In this document: in pieces, positions 20,678 to 29,158 of the stretch
Position numbering within the stretch: the stretch's first letter is position 1
How the letters are laid out: each line of letters begins with the position of its first letter
Source of the DNA: Chitinophagaceae bacterium
Lineage (GTDB): Bacteria > Bacteroidota > Bacteroidia > Chitinophagales > Chitinophagaceae
DNA: 64,000 nucleotides
Reading direction: 5' to 3'
NCBI GenBank assembly: GCA_016722465.1
Contig: JADKJC010000001.1
Span: 744,001 to 808,000, forward strand
The notes under the pieces: model-generated
The model's database searches: none
The model's input: the letters and a program-made list of their open reading frames with translations, nothing else
What the model was told of the DNA's origin: nothing
Translations under genes and position numbers: made by a program

Positions 20678-21571
20678 ATGAAACAGTTATTTATTTATTT
20701 GATTAGTTTATTAGTTTGCAATAACACATATTCCCAGAATAATGAAAAACTAAAAATTATTGATTTATCTCAACTTCAAATCAGGTTATTAAACCAGTAT
20801 AAAAATGTAGATTCTATTACTAAAAGTAAAATCTATCTCGATTCCATCTACAGGCCATACCGGCAATTTTGGGAAGGGTATGCAGGAGATGAAAGTAGTT
20901 TTACCAGCTGGATGTGCCAGGAAGGTGTACAGTTTCTTGATTTCCTTAATAAAAAGAATCAACAAATTAGCGGAGAAAAACTACTAAAGCAATTTTTAAA
21001 TGCAAAAGAAAATATGTACACGCTGACTGGCTACATGCCAAAAGGAGAATGGTTTATTGTCTATTCTCATGGCGCCACCAACCTTGGTGGATTGGGTACC
21101 GGAGAAATGGTGATAGACTTAAGCCATGAAAACAACAGCTCAAATGAAAATATTATGGCTTTCTTTCCTCATGAAATCACTCACCAGATAATGAATAATG
21201 TAAACAGGAATACAGACACAACAGCCATCAGTTCGATAATTGGGGAAGGCTTTGCAGTTTATGTAAATCAACTTTATTGGGCAGAAAAATATACACTGGC
21301 ACAAAACCTCGACTATACCGAAGCAGAATTAAAGCAATGCAAGAAATACAAAAAATTAATTAATCAATTTTTTGAGAGCAATAAATTCTCTTCAGATAAA
21401 AGTGTGCTAACTACATTCAGAAGCAGAACAAAAAAAATACACCCGGAATTACCTGGCGCAATTGGGTATTATATTGGGTACGAAATAATAAAAAAGTACG
21501 TAAAAAAGAGCAGTTGGAAAGATGTGTTCACTAAATCGCCGAAAGTCATTTATGAATTGAGTGGGTACTAA
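20678..21571 (+). CDS. Secreted putative zinc metallopeptidase (HEITH)
   Basis: A signal peptide (MKQLFIYLISLLVCNNTYSQ) is followed by a domain with HEITH (AFFPHEITHQIMNNV) near residue 168 and GEGFAVY about 28 residues later, the typical spacing for a gluzincin with Glu as third zinc ligand. The C-terminal YYIGYEIIKKY...DVFTKSPKVIYELSGY resembles GldB/DUF2268-type predicted zinc proteases. It follows the DUF6624 gene by 15 bases. Substrate unknown. Confidence 0.7.
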   Translation: MKQLFIYLISLLVCNNTYSQNNEKLKIIDLSQLQIRLLNQYKNVDSITKSKIYLDSIYRPYRQFWEGYAGDESSFTSWMCQEGVQFLDFLNKKNQQISGEKLLKQFLNAKENMYTLTGYMPKGEWFIVYSHGATNLGGLGTGEMVIDLSHENNSSNENIMAFFPHEITHQIMNNVNRNTDTTAISSIIGEGFAVYVNQLYWAEKYTLAQNLDYTEAELKQCKKYKKLINQFFESNKFSSDKSVLTTFRSRTKKIHPELPGAIGYYIGYEIIKKYVKKSSWKDVFTKSPKVIYELSGY

Positions 21572-21732
21572 GAATTAATATTTAACAAAAATAGCCGATG
21601 CATTTACTTTATTTTGAAACCCTGAATACTTTCCCTGCTAACACCCTGAAGTATAGAGCCAAAATATCCCTGATTGTCTGTTGGTTGTCTGCTTTTGTCA
21701 GTATTTCTAACCTAATTTTATTGTTTAAATTT

Positions 21733-22047
21733 ATGAGACTATTATATTTATTATTTATATCCGTTTTAGTATCCAGTTGTCTTAAAGAAAATGCCGCAAA
21801 AGAAAATCTGGTTGCAGCAAAAGTTATTGAATTTAGAAATCTGGGAGGTTGTGCTCATGGATGGAAAATCGAAACACCAACACTTACTTTCAGAGCAGAA
21901 TCCGTGCCTAACGAAAATGAGTTAATGGCAATAGCAAACCAAAGAGGTTTTCCAATTTTTATAAAACTTGATTTTTATGCTCCAGAAGAGCTAAACCCCT
22001 GCTCAGATATTTATAGAAGAGTTACGTATTGGGAATTGAAAAAATAA
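21733..22047 (+). CDS. Small lipoprotein of unknown function
   Basis: The ATG at 21733 opens a lipoprotein signal with lipobox LVSSC (MRLLYLLFISVLVSSCLKEN); the longer frame from 21598 would bury this signal. The 104-residue product has no family I recognise. GGCAHGWKIETPTLTFRAESVP and a second Cys (LNPCSD) are visible. Confidence 0.6.
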   Translation: MRLLYLLFISVLVSSCLKENAAKENLVAAKVIEFRNLGGCAHGWKIETPTLTFRAESVPNENELMAIANQRGFPIFIKLDFYAPEELNPCSDIYRRVTYWELKK

Positions 22048-22090
22048 AAAATGGATGTATTTTAGAGTAGTTTCGGATTTAAATGGCATT

Positions 22091-22409
22091 AAAGATTTCC
22101 CCGGATTATTGAGCAGCTTGGCTGTTATCGTAAGCCTTTTGTCGTTGAGTCTTTAAATGTAACAACTCTTAGTATTAGTCCAACCAAATTGATAATTATC
22201 TCCTTTGCATCAAAACGGAGGCAAAAAAGTTTTTAATTTGTTTCACTTACTGATAATTGACAAGTACCCAGTCTGTCATAACATCTTCTGTGAATAAAGA
22301 CGGAAAAAGTCATCTTACAGAAACTGTTGAAAAAATTGTCAACTTCCTGGAAACAAAATATAAAATCATTACTATAAAAGAACCTCATCTTAAATCAGAA
22401 TCTCTTTAA
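22091..22409 (+). pseudogene. Degenerate second copy of the DUF6624 gene
   Basis: At nucleotide level this stretch aligns with 20275-20650: CCCGGATTATTGAGCAG here against CCCGGATCATTGAGCAG there, ATTATCTCC in both, and TTACAGAAACTGTTGAA in both. The middle is shortened and no single frame is open throughout. The end keeps a readable tail (SVNKDGKSHLTETVEKIVNF, stop at 22407-22409) corresponding to SAVNKRRKKAGFTETVEEKK in the intact gene. It is a diverged paralogue remnant left by an old tandem duplication. Confidence 0.7.
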
Positions 22410-22421
22410 AGCTATATAATA

Positions 22422-22886
22422 ATGATAAGCGAATATAAAATCCGTCCAATAAGGTTCTTAAAAATTATTGAACATGACGAATGGAAGGTAAAACTGTACA
22501 GCATTTCCTGCAAAAGTGAAAAAGTTTCTGACGAATCTGTATTTCATGCTGTTTCAAACCTATCTCATTGGCTGGTCAAAAGCAAGATCTATCCACTTGA
22601 TACCTATAAAATAGCCACACTTATTATTCATGAATGGCGAGGTGGATGTTTTGCTGTTATTAACTGGTGGATAGATCAAAATATGTTGCAGCAGTTTGTG
22701 TATCTGGCTACTAATAAAAAGCCAACGAAATTTAAATTGTACTCGGACAGGGGTATTATGACCTGTGTATGGGAACTTGCTGTACTGTGGTTTGAACGGA
22801 ATGCCTGGGTTAAGCATGTTTTATGCAAATCGGAAAACCCAGACATAGATGCTTATCTGATTGAGCAACTAAATGGTGATTTTTGA
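22422..22886 (+). CDS. Conserved hypothetical protein (154 aa)
   Basis: A complete 154-residue frame without signal peptide. It is rich in Trp and Cys, with IIHEWRGGCFAVINWW, MTCVWELAVLWFERNAW and ENPDIDAYLIEQLNGDF. The last motif resembles a domain I have seen in unannotated proteins across several phyla, but I cannot name a family or function. It starts 12 bases after the DUF6624 remnant. Confidence 0.55.
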   Translation: MISEYKIRPIRFLKIIEHDEWKVKLYSISCKSEKVSDESVFHAVSNLSHWLVKSKIYPLDTYKIATLIIHEWRGGCFAVINWWIDQNMLQQFVYLATNKKPTKFKLYSDRGIMTCVWELAVLWFERNAWVKHVLCKSENPDIDAYLIEQLNGDF

Positions 22887-22904
22887 GAGCAGTAAGTTTT
22901 GTGC

Positions 22905-23159
22905 ATGAATATAACATTTACATATAGAGAACTATCAGTCACATTTTTCATATTGCTGGCACTTAGCTCCTGTGCAACCTTAAAACCTGCAGATAAAGCA
23001 ACTGAGATTACCCCACTAACAAAAGATAATCTACCTATATTAAATGGGAGTTATGAAATATTATCTGTAGATACCTCAACTATTACACTCGATTTTTGCC
23101 TGACATTTAACAGATATTATATTGACTGGAAAGCTGCTTTTGATTTAACCGCAATATAA
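22905..23159 (+). CDS. Short lipoprotein, probably truncated
   Basis: The ATG at 22905 opens a lipoprotein signal with lipobox LSSC (FILLALSSCATLKPADK). After about 60 residues of ordinary sequence (ILNGSYEILSVDTSTITLDF) the frame ends at 84 residues, shorter than expected for a lipoprotein with an NGSYEI-type beta domain. Sequence beyond the stop is unrelated and fragmentary, so the 3' part has probably been lost. Confidence 0.5.
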   Translation: MNITFTYRELSVTFFILLALSSCATLKPADKATEITPLTKDNLPILNGSYEILSVDTSTITLDFCLTFNRYYIDWKAAFDLTAI

Positions 23160-23509
23160 CAGTTTAACCCCTACGGCAAAACGATATACGAGAAAGAACA
23201 AAGAATTGAGTAGATACTCTTAGAACTATCGAAGCTTGAATTATCGGAAGAAGGAAAATCATTCGTAATCGCATTAAAACAAAACCATTGGCCAGAGATT
23301 TTGAACCACGAGTTGATGAGGAATTTATCATTTGCAAAAGGCAGAACGGAATTAAGTCAGCGATTTTATTCCGCAAATGGGCAAGCTGGAATTTCCGCAG
23401 ATAAGGCTTGCCATTTTTTGAGAAGCAAATCGCTGGAAAAACAAATACAGAAAAAAAGAGTGGGCAATTCTACAAAATGTAAAAGAAAAAAAATCAGTGA
23501 TGATTAGTT
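23160..23509. other. Fragmentary sequence before the recombinase remnant
   Basis: Short frames only; one plus-strand stretch (23301-23507) reads as a Lys-rich peptide without context. I could not match it to the recombinase or any other family. It is probably decayed coding DNA. Confidence 0.35.
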
Positions 23510-23519
23510 ATGGAACTTT

Positions 23520-24124
23520 TTCCGCCATTATCATTGTTCAATACTTCAATTGCTGATGATACCTGGTTTAAAGCAGAATATGCCAACCAGGAATTCTCCT
23601 GTGAATTGAAAAAATTAGTTTCTCATCCTGGTATGTCCAACGTTTACAAGTTGGTAACTCAACAGGAATTTACGGCTAAACCCAAAGGCCAAAGGGAAGA
23701 TGTTAAGCAGGTGCAGGAAGTACTTGCAAAAAAGCCAATACAGAGCTTTCCTATGCATGCACATTGCTTTTATCAGGGGAGATTGAACCTTCCGATTACC
23801 GCAGCATTAAAATGTATTACGAGAAGAAGATAACCTGTTTAGAAGCAAGGTTAATGGAATTTTATAAAGAGAGCAACAACATAAATCCGTTATTAAGTAA
23901 GATAATAAACACTTCGCCAATTTTGATGAGTTGTACGAAAAAGGTAACAATAAAGCCAAGTGGAAAATCATTGGTTCGATATATCCCGAAAAACTCATTT
24001 TTTGACGGATTCAATTATCTAACCTCCAGATTGAATGAAGCCGTATCACTGATATACAACCTGGACAAAGATTTCAGTGAAAAAGAAAATGGACAAACCG
24101 AATCAATTTTCGATTTGTCCACTT
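23520..24124 (+). pseudogene. C-terminal remnant of a large serine recombinase
   Basis: Three frames together spell the C-terminal third of a Bacteroidota recombinase-family protein: an HYHC zinc-ribbon trace, then FKAEYANQEFSCELKKLVSHP, then LLSGEIEPSDYRSIKMYYEK and KITCLEARL (coiled coil), then FANFDELYEKGNNKAKWKI, IGSIYPEKLIFDGFNY and LNEAVSLIYNLDKDFSEKEN. Frame changes lie near 23750, near 23910 and at a T6 run around 23996-24001. The N-terminal catalytic domain with its active-site serine is missing. The remnant ends a few bases before tRNA-Leu. It marks a former mobile element at this locus. Confidence 0.8.
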
Positions 24125-24127
24125 CAG

Positions 24128-24211
24128 TGCCCAGGACTGGATTCGAACCAGCACATCCTTGCGAACGCTGCGACCTGAACACAGTGCGTCTACCAATTTC
24201 GCCACCTGGGC
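24128..24211 (-). tRNA. tRNA-Leu (anticodon CAG)
   Basis: The minus strand folds into a class II cloverleaf of 84 nt: acceptor GCCCAGG/CCTGGGC with discriminator A, D-arm around AATTGGTAGACGC, anticodon stem CTGTG/CGCAG with loop TTCAGGT (anticodon CAG), a variable arm GCGTTCGC and T-arm with GGTTCGAATCC. The CCA end is not encoded. Confidence 0.95.
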
Positions 24212-24310
24212 AGTTTATCCTGATAACATCGCTATCGGGATTCAGGGCTGCAAATATAGAGAAAGGCAGCTTATCTTAAACACCAGCTTCAGAAAATTTT
24301 ATTTTGGGCA

Positions 24311-25126
24311 TTAGGCACTTACATTAAAATCTCTCAGCGCATCATTTAGGCTGGTCTTTAGGTCGGTACTGGCTTTACGCTGACCAATGATCAAAGCACA
24401 ACCAACCCCATACTCCCCTGCCGGGAATTTTTTGGTATAAGAACCGGGTATTACCACACTCCTGGCCGGTATTCTTCCTTTCATCTCTACCGGTTCGCTG
24501 CCACTCACATCAATGATTTTGGTGGATTGGGTAAGCACAACATTGGCGCCCAGTACCGCTTCTTTTTCCACCCTTACCCCTTCTACCACAATACAACGGC
24601 TGCCGATAAAGCACCCATCTTCAATGATCACCGGTGCAGCCTGTAAGGGTTCCAGCACACCGCCGATACCCACGCCTCCGCTAAGGTGTACACCCTTCCC
24701 TATCTGGGCACAACTGCCTACCGTGGCCCATGTATCTACCATTGTGCCTTCATCTACATAAGCGCCAATGTTTACATAAGACGGCATCAGCACAACATTC
24801 CTGGCAATATAAGCACCATATCTTGCCACAGCATGGGGAACAGCCCTTACCCCCAGGGAGGCATAGCCGCTTTTCAATTTCATCTTATCATAAAATTCAA
24901 ATGGCGGCAATGTATATGTTTCCATCTGCTGAATGCCAAAATACATCAGGATGCCCTGTTTTACCCATTCGTTTACCTGCCAGCCCCCTTCAACTGGTAC
25001 CGCAGTCCTTAACCTGCCTTTATCTACTTCTTCTATCAACGTCCTTACAGCATCAGCATAAGTAGTTTCTTTTAACAACTCCCTGTTACTCCAGGCCGAA
25101 TTGATTAAATCTTTTAGTTCTGTCAT
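24311..25126 (-). CDS. dapD: 2,3,4,5-tetrahydropyridine-2,6-dicarboxylate N-succinyltransferase
   Basis: This 271-residue protein matches DapD in length and motifs: an N-terminal helical domain with VDKGRLRTAVPVEGGWQVNEWVK and a left-handed beta-helix of hexapeptide repeats (VVLMPSYVNIGAYVDEGTMVDTWATVGSC, GIGGVLEPLQAAPVIIEDGC). It transfers succinyl from succinyl-CoA to tetrahydrodipicolinate in lysine and meso-diaminopimelate synthesis and so feeds cell-wall building. The gene is 9 bases downstream of the glycosyltransferase gene on the same strand. Confidence 0.95.
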   Translation of the reverse strand: MTELKDLINSAWSNRELLKETTYADAVRTLIEEVDKGRLRTAVPVEGGWQVNEWVKQGILMYFGIQQMETYTLPPFEFYDKMKLKSGYASLGVRAVPHAVARYGAYIARNVVLMPSYVNIGAYVDEGTMVDTWATVGSCAQIGKGVHLSGGVGIGGVLEPLQAAPVIIEDGCFIGSRCIVVEGVRVEKEAVLGANVVLTQSTKIIDVSGSEPVEMKGRIPARSVVIPGSYTKKFPAGEYGVGCALIIGQRKASTDLKTSLNDALRDFNVSA

Positions 25127-25134
25127 TACTTATA

Positions 25135-25893
25135 TTATTTATTTAATTTTTGTAAAAGTAAAAGCTTGCTGTACTTCAAAAAAACTTCCTGTGCATTTAT
25201 CCTGGCCACCACAAAGCCTGTGTAACCATCCAAAAAACCAAGCCTGAAAAAATAGGCTTTCAAAAAGGTAAAGGCAGGGCTAAATAATAATTTCAGGAAT
25301 GCCCCCTTTTTATTATTCTCAAAATATACCTCTGCACTAAGGGTGGAGTATTTATTGATGCCGGCAATGTGGTCTTGTATTGTATCCTTGCTTTTGTGTA
25401 AAATATCACCCTTGAGTAATGTTACCCCAACACTTGCAGGTAACTCCAGAAATTCATGTACTTTTCTTAATGACCATTTTACCTGGCGGCGGTTATACAA
25501 CCGATTGGTAGCATCGGGGTATGCATTGCCGTGGTGAAGGTTATAGCCGTAAAAATTATTGAGGCGGTTCATCCTGTACACGCCGGCTAAATCTGTTTTC
25601 TTAAGCTCTATCAAGGATTTTTGCAATACTGGTGAAAGGCACTCATCTGCATCAAGGCTCAAAATATAATCATGACTTGCTTTTGCTGCAGCATCATTTT
25701 TCTGTTGCCCGTAACCGGTCCAGGATTGCTGATAAAATTTCACGCCAAACTGCTTACAGATATCCGGAGTTTTATCGCTTGAAAAAGAATCCAGCACCAC
25801 AATCTCGTCTGCTATGCCCTGCAGGGATGCCAGGCAGGCAGTGATCTTTTTCTCTTCGTTAAAAGTGATGATTACAGCAGATATTTTTTGCAT
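25135..25893 (-). CDS. Glycosyltransferase family 2 (WaaE/KdtX-like)
   Basis: The 252-residue protein begins ISAVIITFNEEKKITACLASL, has the nucleotide-sugar DxD-type motif LSLDADECLSP, and the family-specific KVHEFLEL and RLYNRRQVKWS segments of the WaaE/KdtX subgroup that act on lipopolysaccharide core. The C-terminal hydrophobic-basic segment (AFTFLKAYFFRLGFLDGYTGF) suggests membrane association. It is transcribed with dapD and divergently from a second glycosyltransferase. Confidence 0.88.
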   Translation of the reverse strand: MQKISAVIITFNEEKKITACLASLQGIADEIVVLDSFSSDKTPDICKQFGVKFYQQSWTGYGQQKNDAAAKASHDYILSLDADECLSPVLQKSLIELKKTDLAGVYRMNRLNNFYGYNLHHGNAYPDATNRLYNRRQVKWSLRKVHEFLELPASVGVTLLKGDILHKSKDTIQDHIAGINKYSTLSAEVYFENNKKGAFLKLLFSPAFTFLKAYFFRLGFLDGYTGFVVARINAQEVFLKYSKLLLLQKLNK

Positions 25894-25996
25894 CGGGTTT
25901 TTATAAGCATTGCAAGATACAAAAAGTACAAAGCGATTAAAAGGAACATTCAGTTATGTAAGGGTTTGGGTATATTGCAACACAATTTTCAACAGT

Positions 25997-27148
25997 ATGA
26001 AAATAGGTTTCGATGCAAAAAGGGCTTTTCAAAATTCCACCGGGCTCGGTAACTACTCCCGTTCACTCATTGCGGGGCTTGCAGCTCAGTTCCCGGAACA
26101 TCAATACACATTGTTTGCACCCAAACAAACAGGCCTCTTTAACACAACTACTTTTACTAATATTGATATCGTACTACCACAAACAAAGTTTGACAGGTCA
26201 TTTCCTGCTTTGTGGAGAAGAAGCAGGGTAGTAAAAGATATTTCAAGGAACGGGATTGACATTTTTCATGGATTGAGCAATGAATTGCCGGCCGGCATTG
26301 AAAAATCGGGAGCAAAATCAGTCATCACTGTTCATGACCTGATCTTTGAAAAGTACCCTGAAACCTATCATTTTGAGCAACGCTACACCCACCGCTGGAA
26401 AATGAAACAGGCATGTGAAGTGGCGGATGCAATAATTGCTGCCAGTAGTCAAACGAAACAAGACCTGATCGGGTATTATAAAATACCAGCTGACAAAATT
26501 TTTGTTTGCTATCAAAATTGCAGCCCCTTGTTTGAAAGGCAATGGGATGAAGAAGAGAAAAACAGAATCAAAAAAAAATACCAGCTACCGGATCAGTTCT
26601 TCCTGTTTGTAAGCTCCGTTACGAAAAGAAAAAAATTAATAGATGCTTGCAAAGCGTTGACTTTATTAAAAAATACATCGCCAATCCCTTTGGTAGTGAT
26701 TGGCGATGGAAAAAAAGAAAAAGAAGAAGTAAAAAAATACCTTATTGAAAATAAGTTAGATCATCAGGTAATTTTCCTGAATGAATTACTTCAGGCAAAA
26801 GAAGCTGGCTTTACAAGCAGTGCAGATTTCCCCGGTATCTACCAGCAGGCATTGGCATTGGTTTATCCTTCGGTATTTGAAGGCTTCGGCATTCCATTGC
26901 TGGAAGCGATGTGGAGTGGCTTGCCGGTTATATCTTCTAACAGTTCTTGTCTGCCCGAAGTAACAGGCGATGCAGCATTGTATTTTTCACCTGGTGATGT
27001 TGAAACATTGGCTGCACACATGCTTCGCATTTCAAAGGATACTGAATTAATAAATAGTCTTAAAGTAGATGGATTAAAACGGGCCGTGCTTTTTACTTCT
27101 AAAAAACATGCTGAAAGCGTAATGAAGGTTTATCAACAGATCAGTTAA
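25997..27148 (+). CDS. Glycosyltransferase family 4-like (GT-B)
   Basis: The ATG at 25997 (MKIGFDAKRAFQNSTGLGNYSR) is preferred over an upstream in-frame start at 25910. The 383-residue GT-B protein has VITVHDLIFEKYPE and IAASSQTKQDLI in the N-terminal lobe and the EX7E-type donor-site segment VYPSVFEGFGIPLLEAM plus SNSSCLPEVTGDAALYF in the C-terminal lobe. A mannosyl- or related glycosyltransferase of envelope polysaccharide is likely; donor and acceptor are not readable. Its stop overlaps the stop of the convergent porin-like gene. Confidence 0.9.
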   Translation: MKIGFDAKRAFQNSTGLGNYSRSLIAGLAAQFPEHQYTLFAPKQTGLFNTTTFTNIDIVLPQTKFDRSFPALWRRSRVVKDISRNGIDIFHGLSNELPAGIEKSGAKSVITVHDLIFEKYPETYHFEQRYTHRWKMKQACEVADAIIAASSQTKQDLIGYYKIPADKIFVCYQNCSPLFERQWDEEEKNRIKKKYQLPDQFFLFVSSVTKRKKLIDACKALTLLKNTSPIPLVVIGDGKKEKEEVKKYLIENKLDHQVIFLNELLQAKEAGFTSSADFPGIYQQALALVYPSVFEGFGIPLLEAMWSGLPVISSNSSCLPEVTGDAALYFSPGDVETLAAHMLRISKDTELINSLKVDGLKRAVLFTSKKHAESVMKVYQQIS

Positions 27149-27732
27149 AGAATAGCAAATCCAATTCCTAGCTGGATGCTCTGGTTTCTCCACTTGTCCC
27201 TGTTATCAATATCATTCAGGTTATTGAGTCCGATTGCATAACGACCATAAATTCTTATACTGGCCAATTGCAACTGCAAACCACCCAACAAGCTAAAATC
27301 CCCTTGTTTAAAGGCATCCCTGCCATTTTCCAGCAAATTTTTTGTCTGGTTGAGCAATATGCCATATTGCGGACCTGCCTGTAATACAATACCTTTTGAT
27401 ACATGATAATTCAGCAACAAAGGAATACTCAGGTAATTCAATTTAATATTTGAAATTTTACCTGCATTGATCTTATACAATTCACTGAAACGATCAGAAG
27501 TATCGGTGGTTACCTGGTTAAAAACGCCTTCTGCCTGGATGCCCCATTTCTTACCTAATTTTACCTCCATAAACGCACCTGCGCTGTAGCCGTATGTAAA
27601 TTTATCACTAAAGGACTGTCCCTGTATTTTATTGATATTGGTTCCCAATTTTAATCCGGCACTAAATCCCTGTGCGTTGGCAACAGAAAAAAAGGAAAGC
27701 ATCAATGCAGTTGATAATATCAGCGATTTCAT
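27145..27732 (-). CDS. Outer-membrane beta-barrel protein (PorT/OMP_b-brl_2-like)
   Basis: Start at 27732 gives a clean signal peptide (MKSLILSTALMLSFFSVANAQ). The mature part begins FSAGLKLGTNINKI and alternates hydrophobic strands (WGIQAEGVFNQV, LNYLSIPLLLNYHV, GIVLQAGPQYGILL, RIYGRYAIGLNNL), the usual 8-stranded barrel of this Bacteroidota family, ending with an outer-membrane-like strand QSIQLGIGFAIL. Similar in plan to the barrel at 57.0 kb. Function unknown. Confidence 0.85.
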   Translation of the reverse strand: MKSLILSTALMLSFFSVANAQGFSAGLKLGTNINKIQGQSFSDKFTYGYSAGAFMEVKLGKKWGIQAEGVFNQVTTDTSDRFSELYKINAGKISNIKLNYLSIPLLLNYHVSKGIVLQAGPQYGILLNQTKNLLENGRDAFKQGDFSLLGGLQLQLASIRIYGRYAIGLNNLNDIDNRDKWRNQSIQLGIGFAIL

Positions 27733-27811
27733 AATAAGTTGATTTGTTTTTGTATAAACCAATACATGTGCCAACAAGATTTTTCATTTAATAATCTTTT
27801 GTTAACTGCCA

Positions 27812-28786
27812 TCAAAATGAATAGCCAACCGACAAAGTAAATGTTTGTGTAAACTTTTTTTCATCTGTTTCAGGCAAGTAATAATCCAGATACAATTGCG
27901 GCAATACCGTGAAGTTACCAATGGAATAATTCAGATCTAAACTTAATGCCACAGACTGTGCCTGAAAGCTGTTCTTTCCCTGGAGCTTTGCAATGCGCCT
28001 TCTGCGGCTGAGAAAACGCAATAAGTTCGGACCAATCGTATGCGATATACTTTGGGTGGAATCAGAAGCAAAATTCATTTGCAATGTTGGTGTTAAACCC
28101 AATCCATCAGCATCGCCAAATATCCTGTTCCATTGAAAATCATGACTCACAGAAGCCACCATTGAAAAGGACCGGATATGGTAAGTGCCCGAATCAATAA
28201 TCTCGTTTCCATTTAGTCCTTTTAACTTAAATATCTCTGTAAAATTCCCGGTTGAAAATCCAAGTGCAATACCCGGCTCTATCCAGTGTTTTTTATAACT
28301 GGCATAAGCATACAGGTCATTTTGAATGGGTGATGCATAAGTAGAATATTTGTCACTGATAAAATAACGGGAGTACGAAATTCCTGCACTCCAGTCTTTA
28401 CTACTGGTCAAGTCAAAAGCAGGAGTAATTGAATATTGTGTAGCGCTTAGCCCATTGTTCTTGTCATGTAAAAGATTTAACCCGGCAGACAAACTAAATC
28501 CACTTTTATGAAAATATCCAAGAGAAGGGCTGTATACTAATGTAGACGTGGTGGACTGTTTTGCATTTAACTGGTTATTATGTAAACTGAACAAGCGGTT
28601 ACTAAAGCCAACGGATACCAATCCATAGCTCGATGGATTATCAGCAGAATCAAGCAGATTCAAAAGATCCTGCAATATGGCTGCTGTATCAAGAACAGTG
28701 GCTGTCTTTTCTACGGTTGTATCCTGCGCAATTACTTTTGCAGTAAATACAAAACAGCAAAGTAATGAGAGTAGATATTTTTGCAT
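27812..28786 (-). CDS. Predicted outer-membrane beta-barrel protein
   Basis: From 28786 the product has a signal peptide (MQKYLLSLLCCFVFTAKVIAQ) and 324 residues dominated by amphipathic strands with aromatic girdles (YGLVSVGFSNRLFSL, GFSLSAGLNLLHD, FTVLPQLYLDYYLP) and a terminal strand FTQTFTLSVGYSF ending in Phe, the typical C-terminal signature of outer-membrane barrels. No named family recognised. It lies 80 bases upstream of the smaller barrel gene on the same strand and they may share a transcript. Confidence 0.7.
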   Translation of the reverse strand: MQKYLLSLLCCFVFTAKVIAQDTTVEKTATVLDTAAILQDLLNLLDSADNPSSYGLVSVGFSNRLFSLHNNQLNAKQSTTSTLVYSPSLGYFHKSGFSLSAGLNLLHDKNNGLSATQYSITPAFDLTSSKDWSAGISYSRYFISDKYSTYASPIQNDLYAYASYKKHWIEPGIALGFSTGNFTEIFKLKGLNGNEIIDSGTYHIRSFSMVASVSHDFQWNRIFGDADGLGLTPTLQMNFASDSTQSISHTIGPNLLRFLSRRRRIAKLQGKNSFQAQSVALSLDLNYSIGNFTVLPQLYLDYYLPETDEKKFTQTFTLSVGYSF

Positions 28787-29002
28787 GGTAGGTTGAATAA
28801 GCAAATAGGTTTAGCAATGACTCAAAGGCATGTCCGGGGTTTAATTTTCGTCAAAAGTACTTTTATATGCTGTTCAAAACTCACACCCCCGTTAAATAAA
28901 CAAATACGGTTATTTCGTTTACCCATCAATGTTTGCCGGGAATACCGCTTGCCTGTTAAAGCATTAAACACAAATAAATGATTAAGTAAAGGTAAAAAGC
29001 TT

Positions 29003-29158
29003 TACTTTTGCGCCGATTTTATTTTATTCACGGGTATTGCATGATGTGCCGACAGGCTGTTGATTCCGGTTTTAACTTTCTTCATTTAGCTTTATTTAGC
29101 ATTTGAGTAGCTCACCAACAGGCGAATAGCATTTCATGTAAACACAAAAAACATTTAC
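29003..29158 (+). promoter_or_regulatory. Candidate -7 box and long 5' leader of the DEAD-box helicase gene
   Basis: TACTTTTG at 29003-29010 matches the TAnnTTTG -7 box; a matching -33 box is not clear. If used, the transcript would have a leader of about 145 bases. Long leaders are common on cold-inducible RNA helicase mRNAs; whether this one is structured was not computed. Confidence 0.35.

Noticed and set aside
8822..24211. Possible anti-phage defence island
   Set aside because: Apart from the YhcG relic no defence gene was recognised; the cargo is secreted proteins, so a defence label is not supported.
23764..24279. A 171-residue open frame running across the recombinase relic and through the tRNA-Leu gene
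   Set aside because: Its second half is the complement of a well-formed tRNA and the first half is part of a recombinase relic; it is not a real gene as written.
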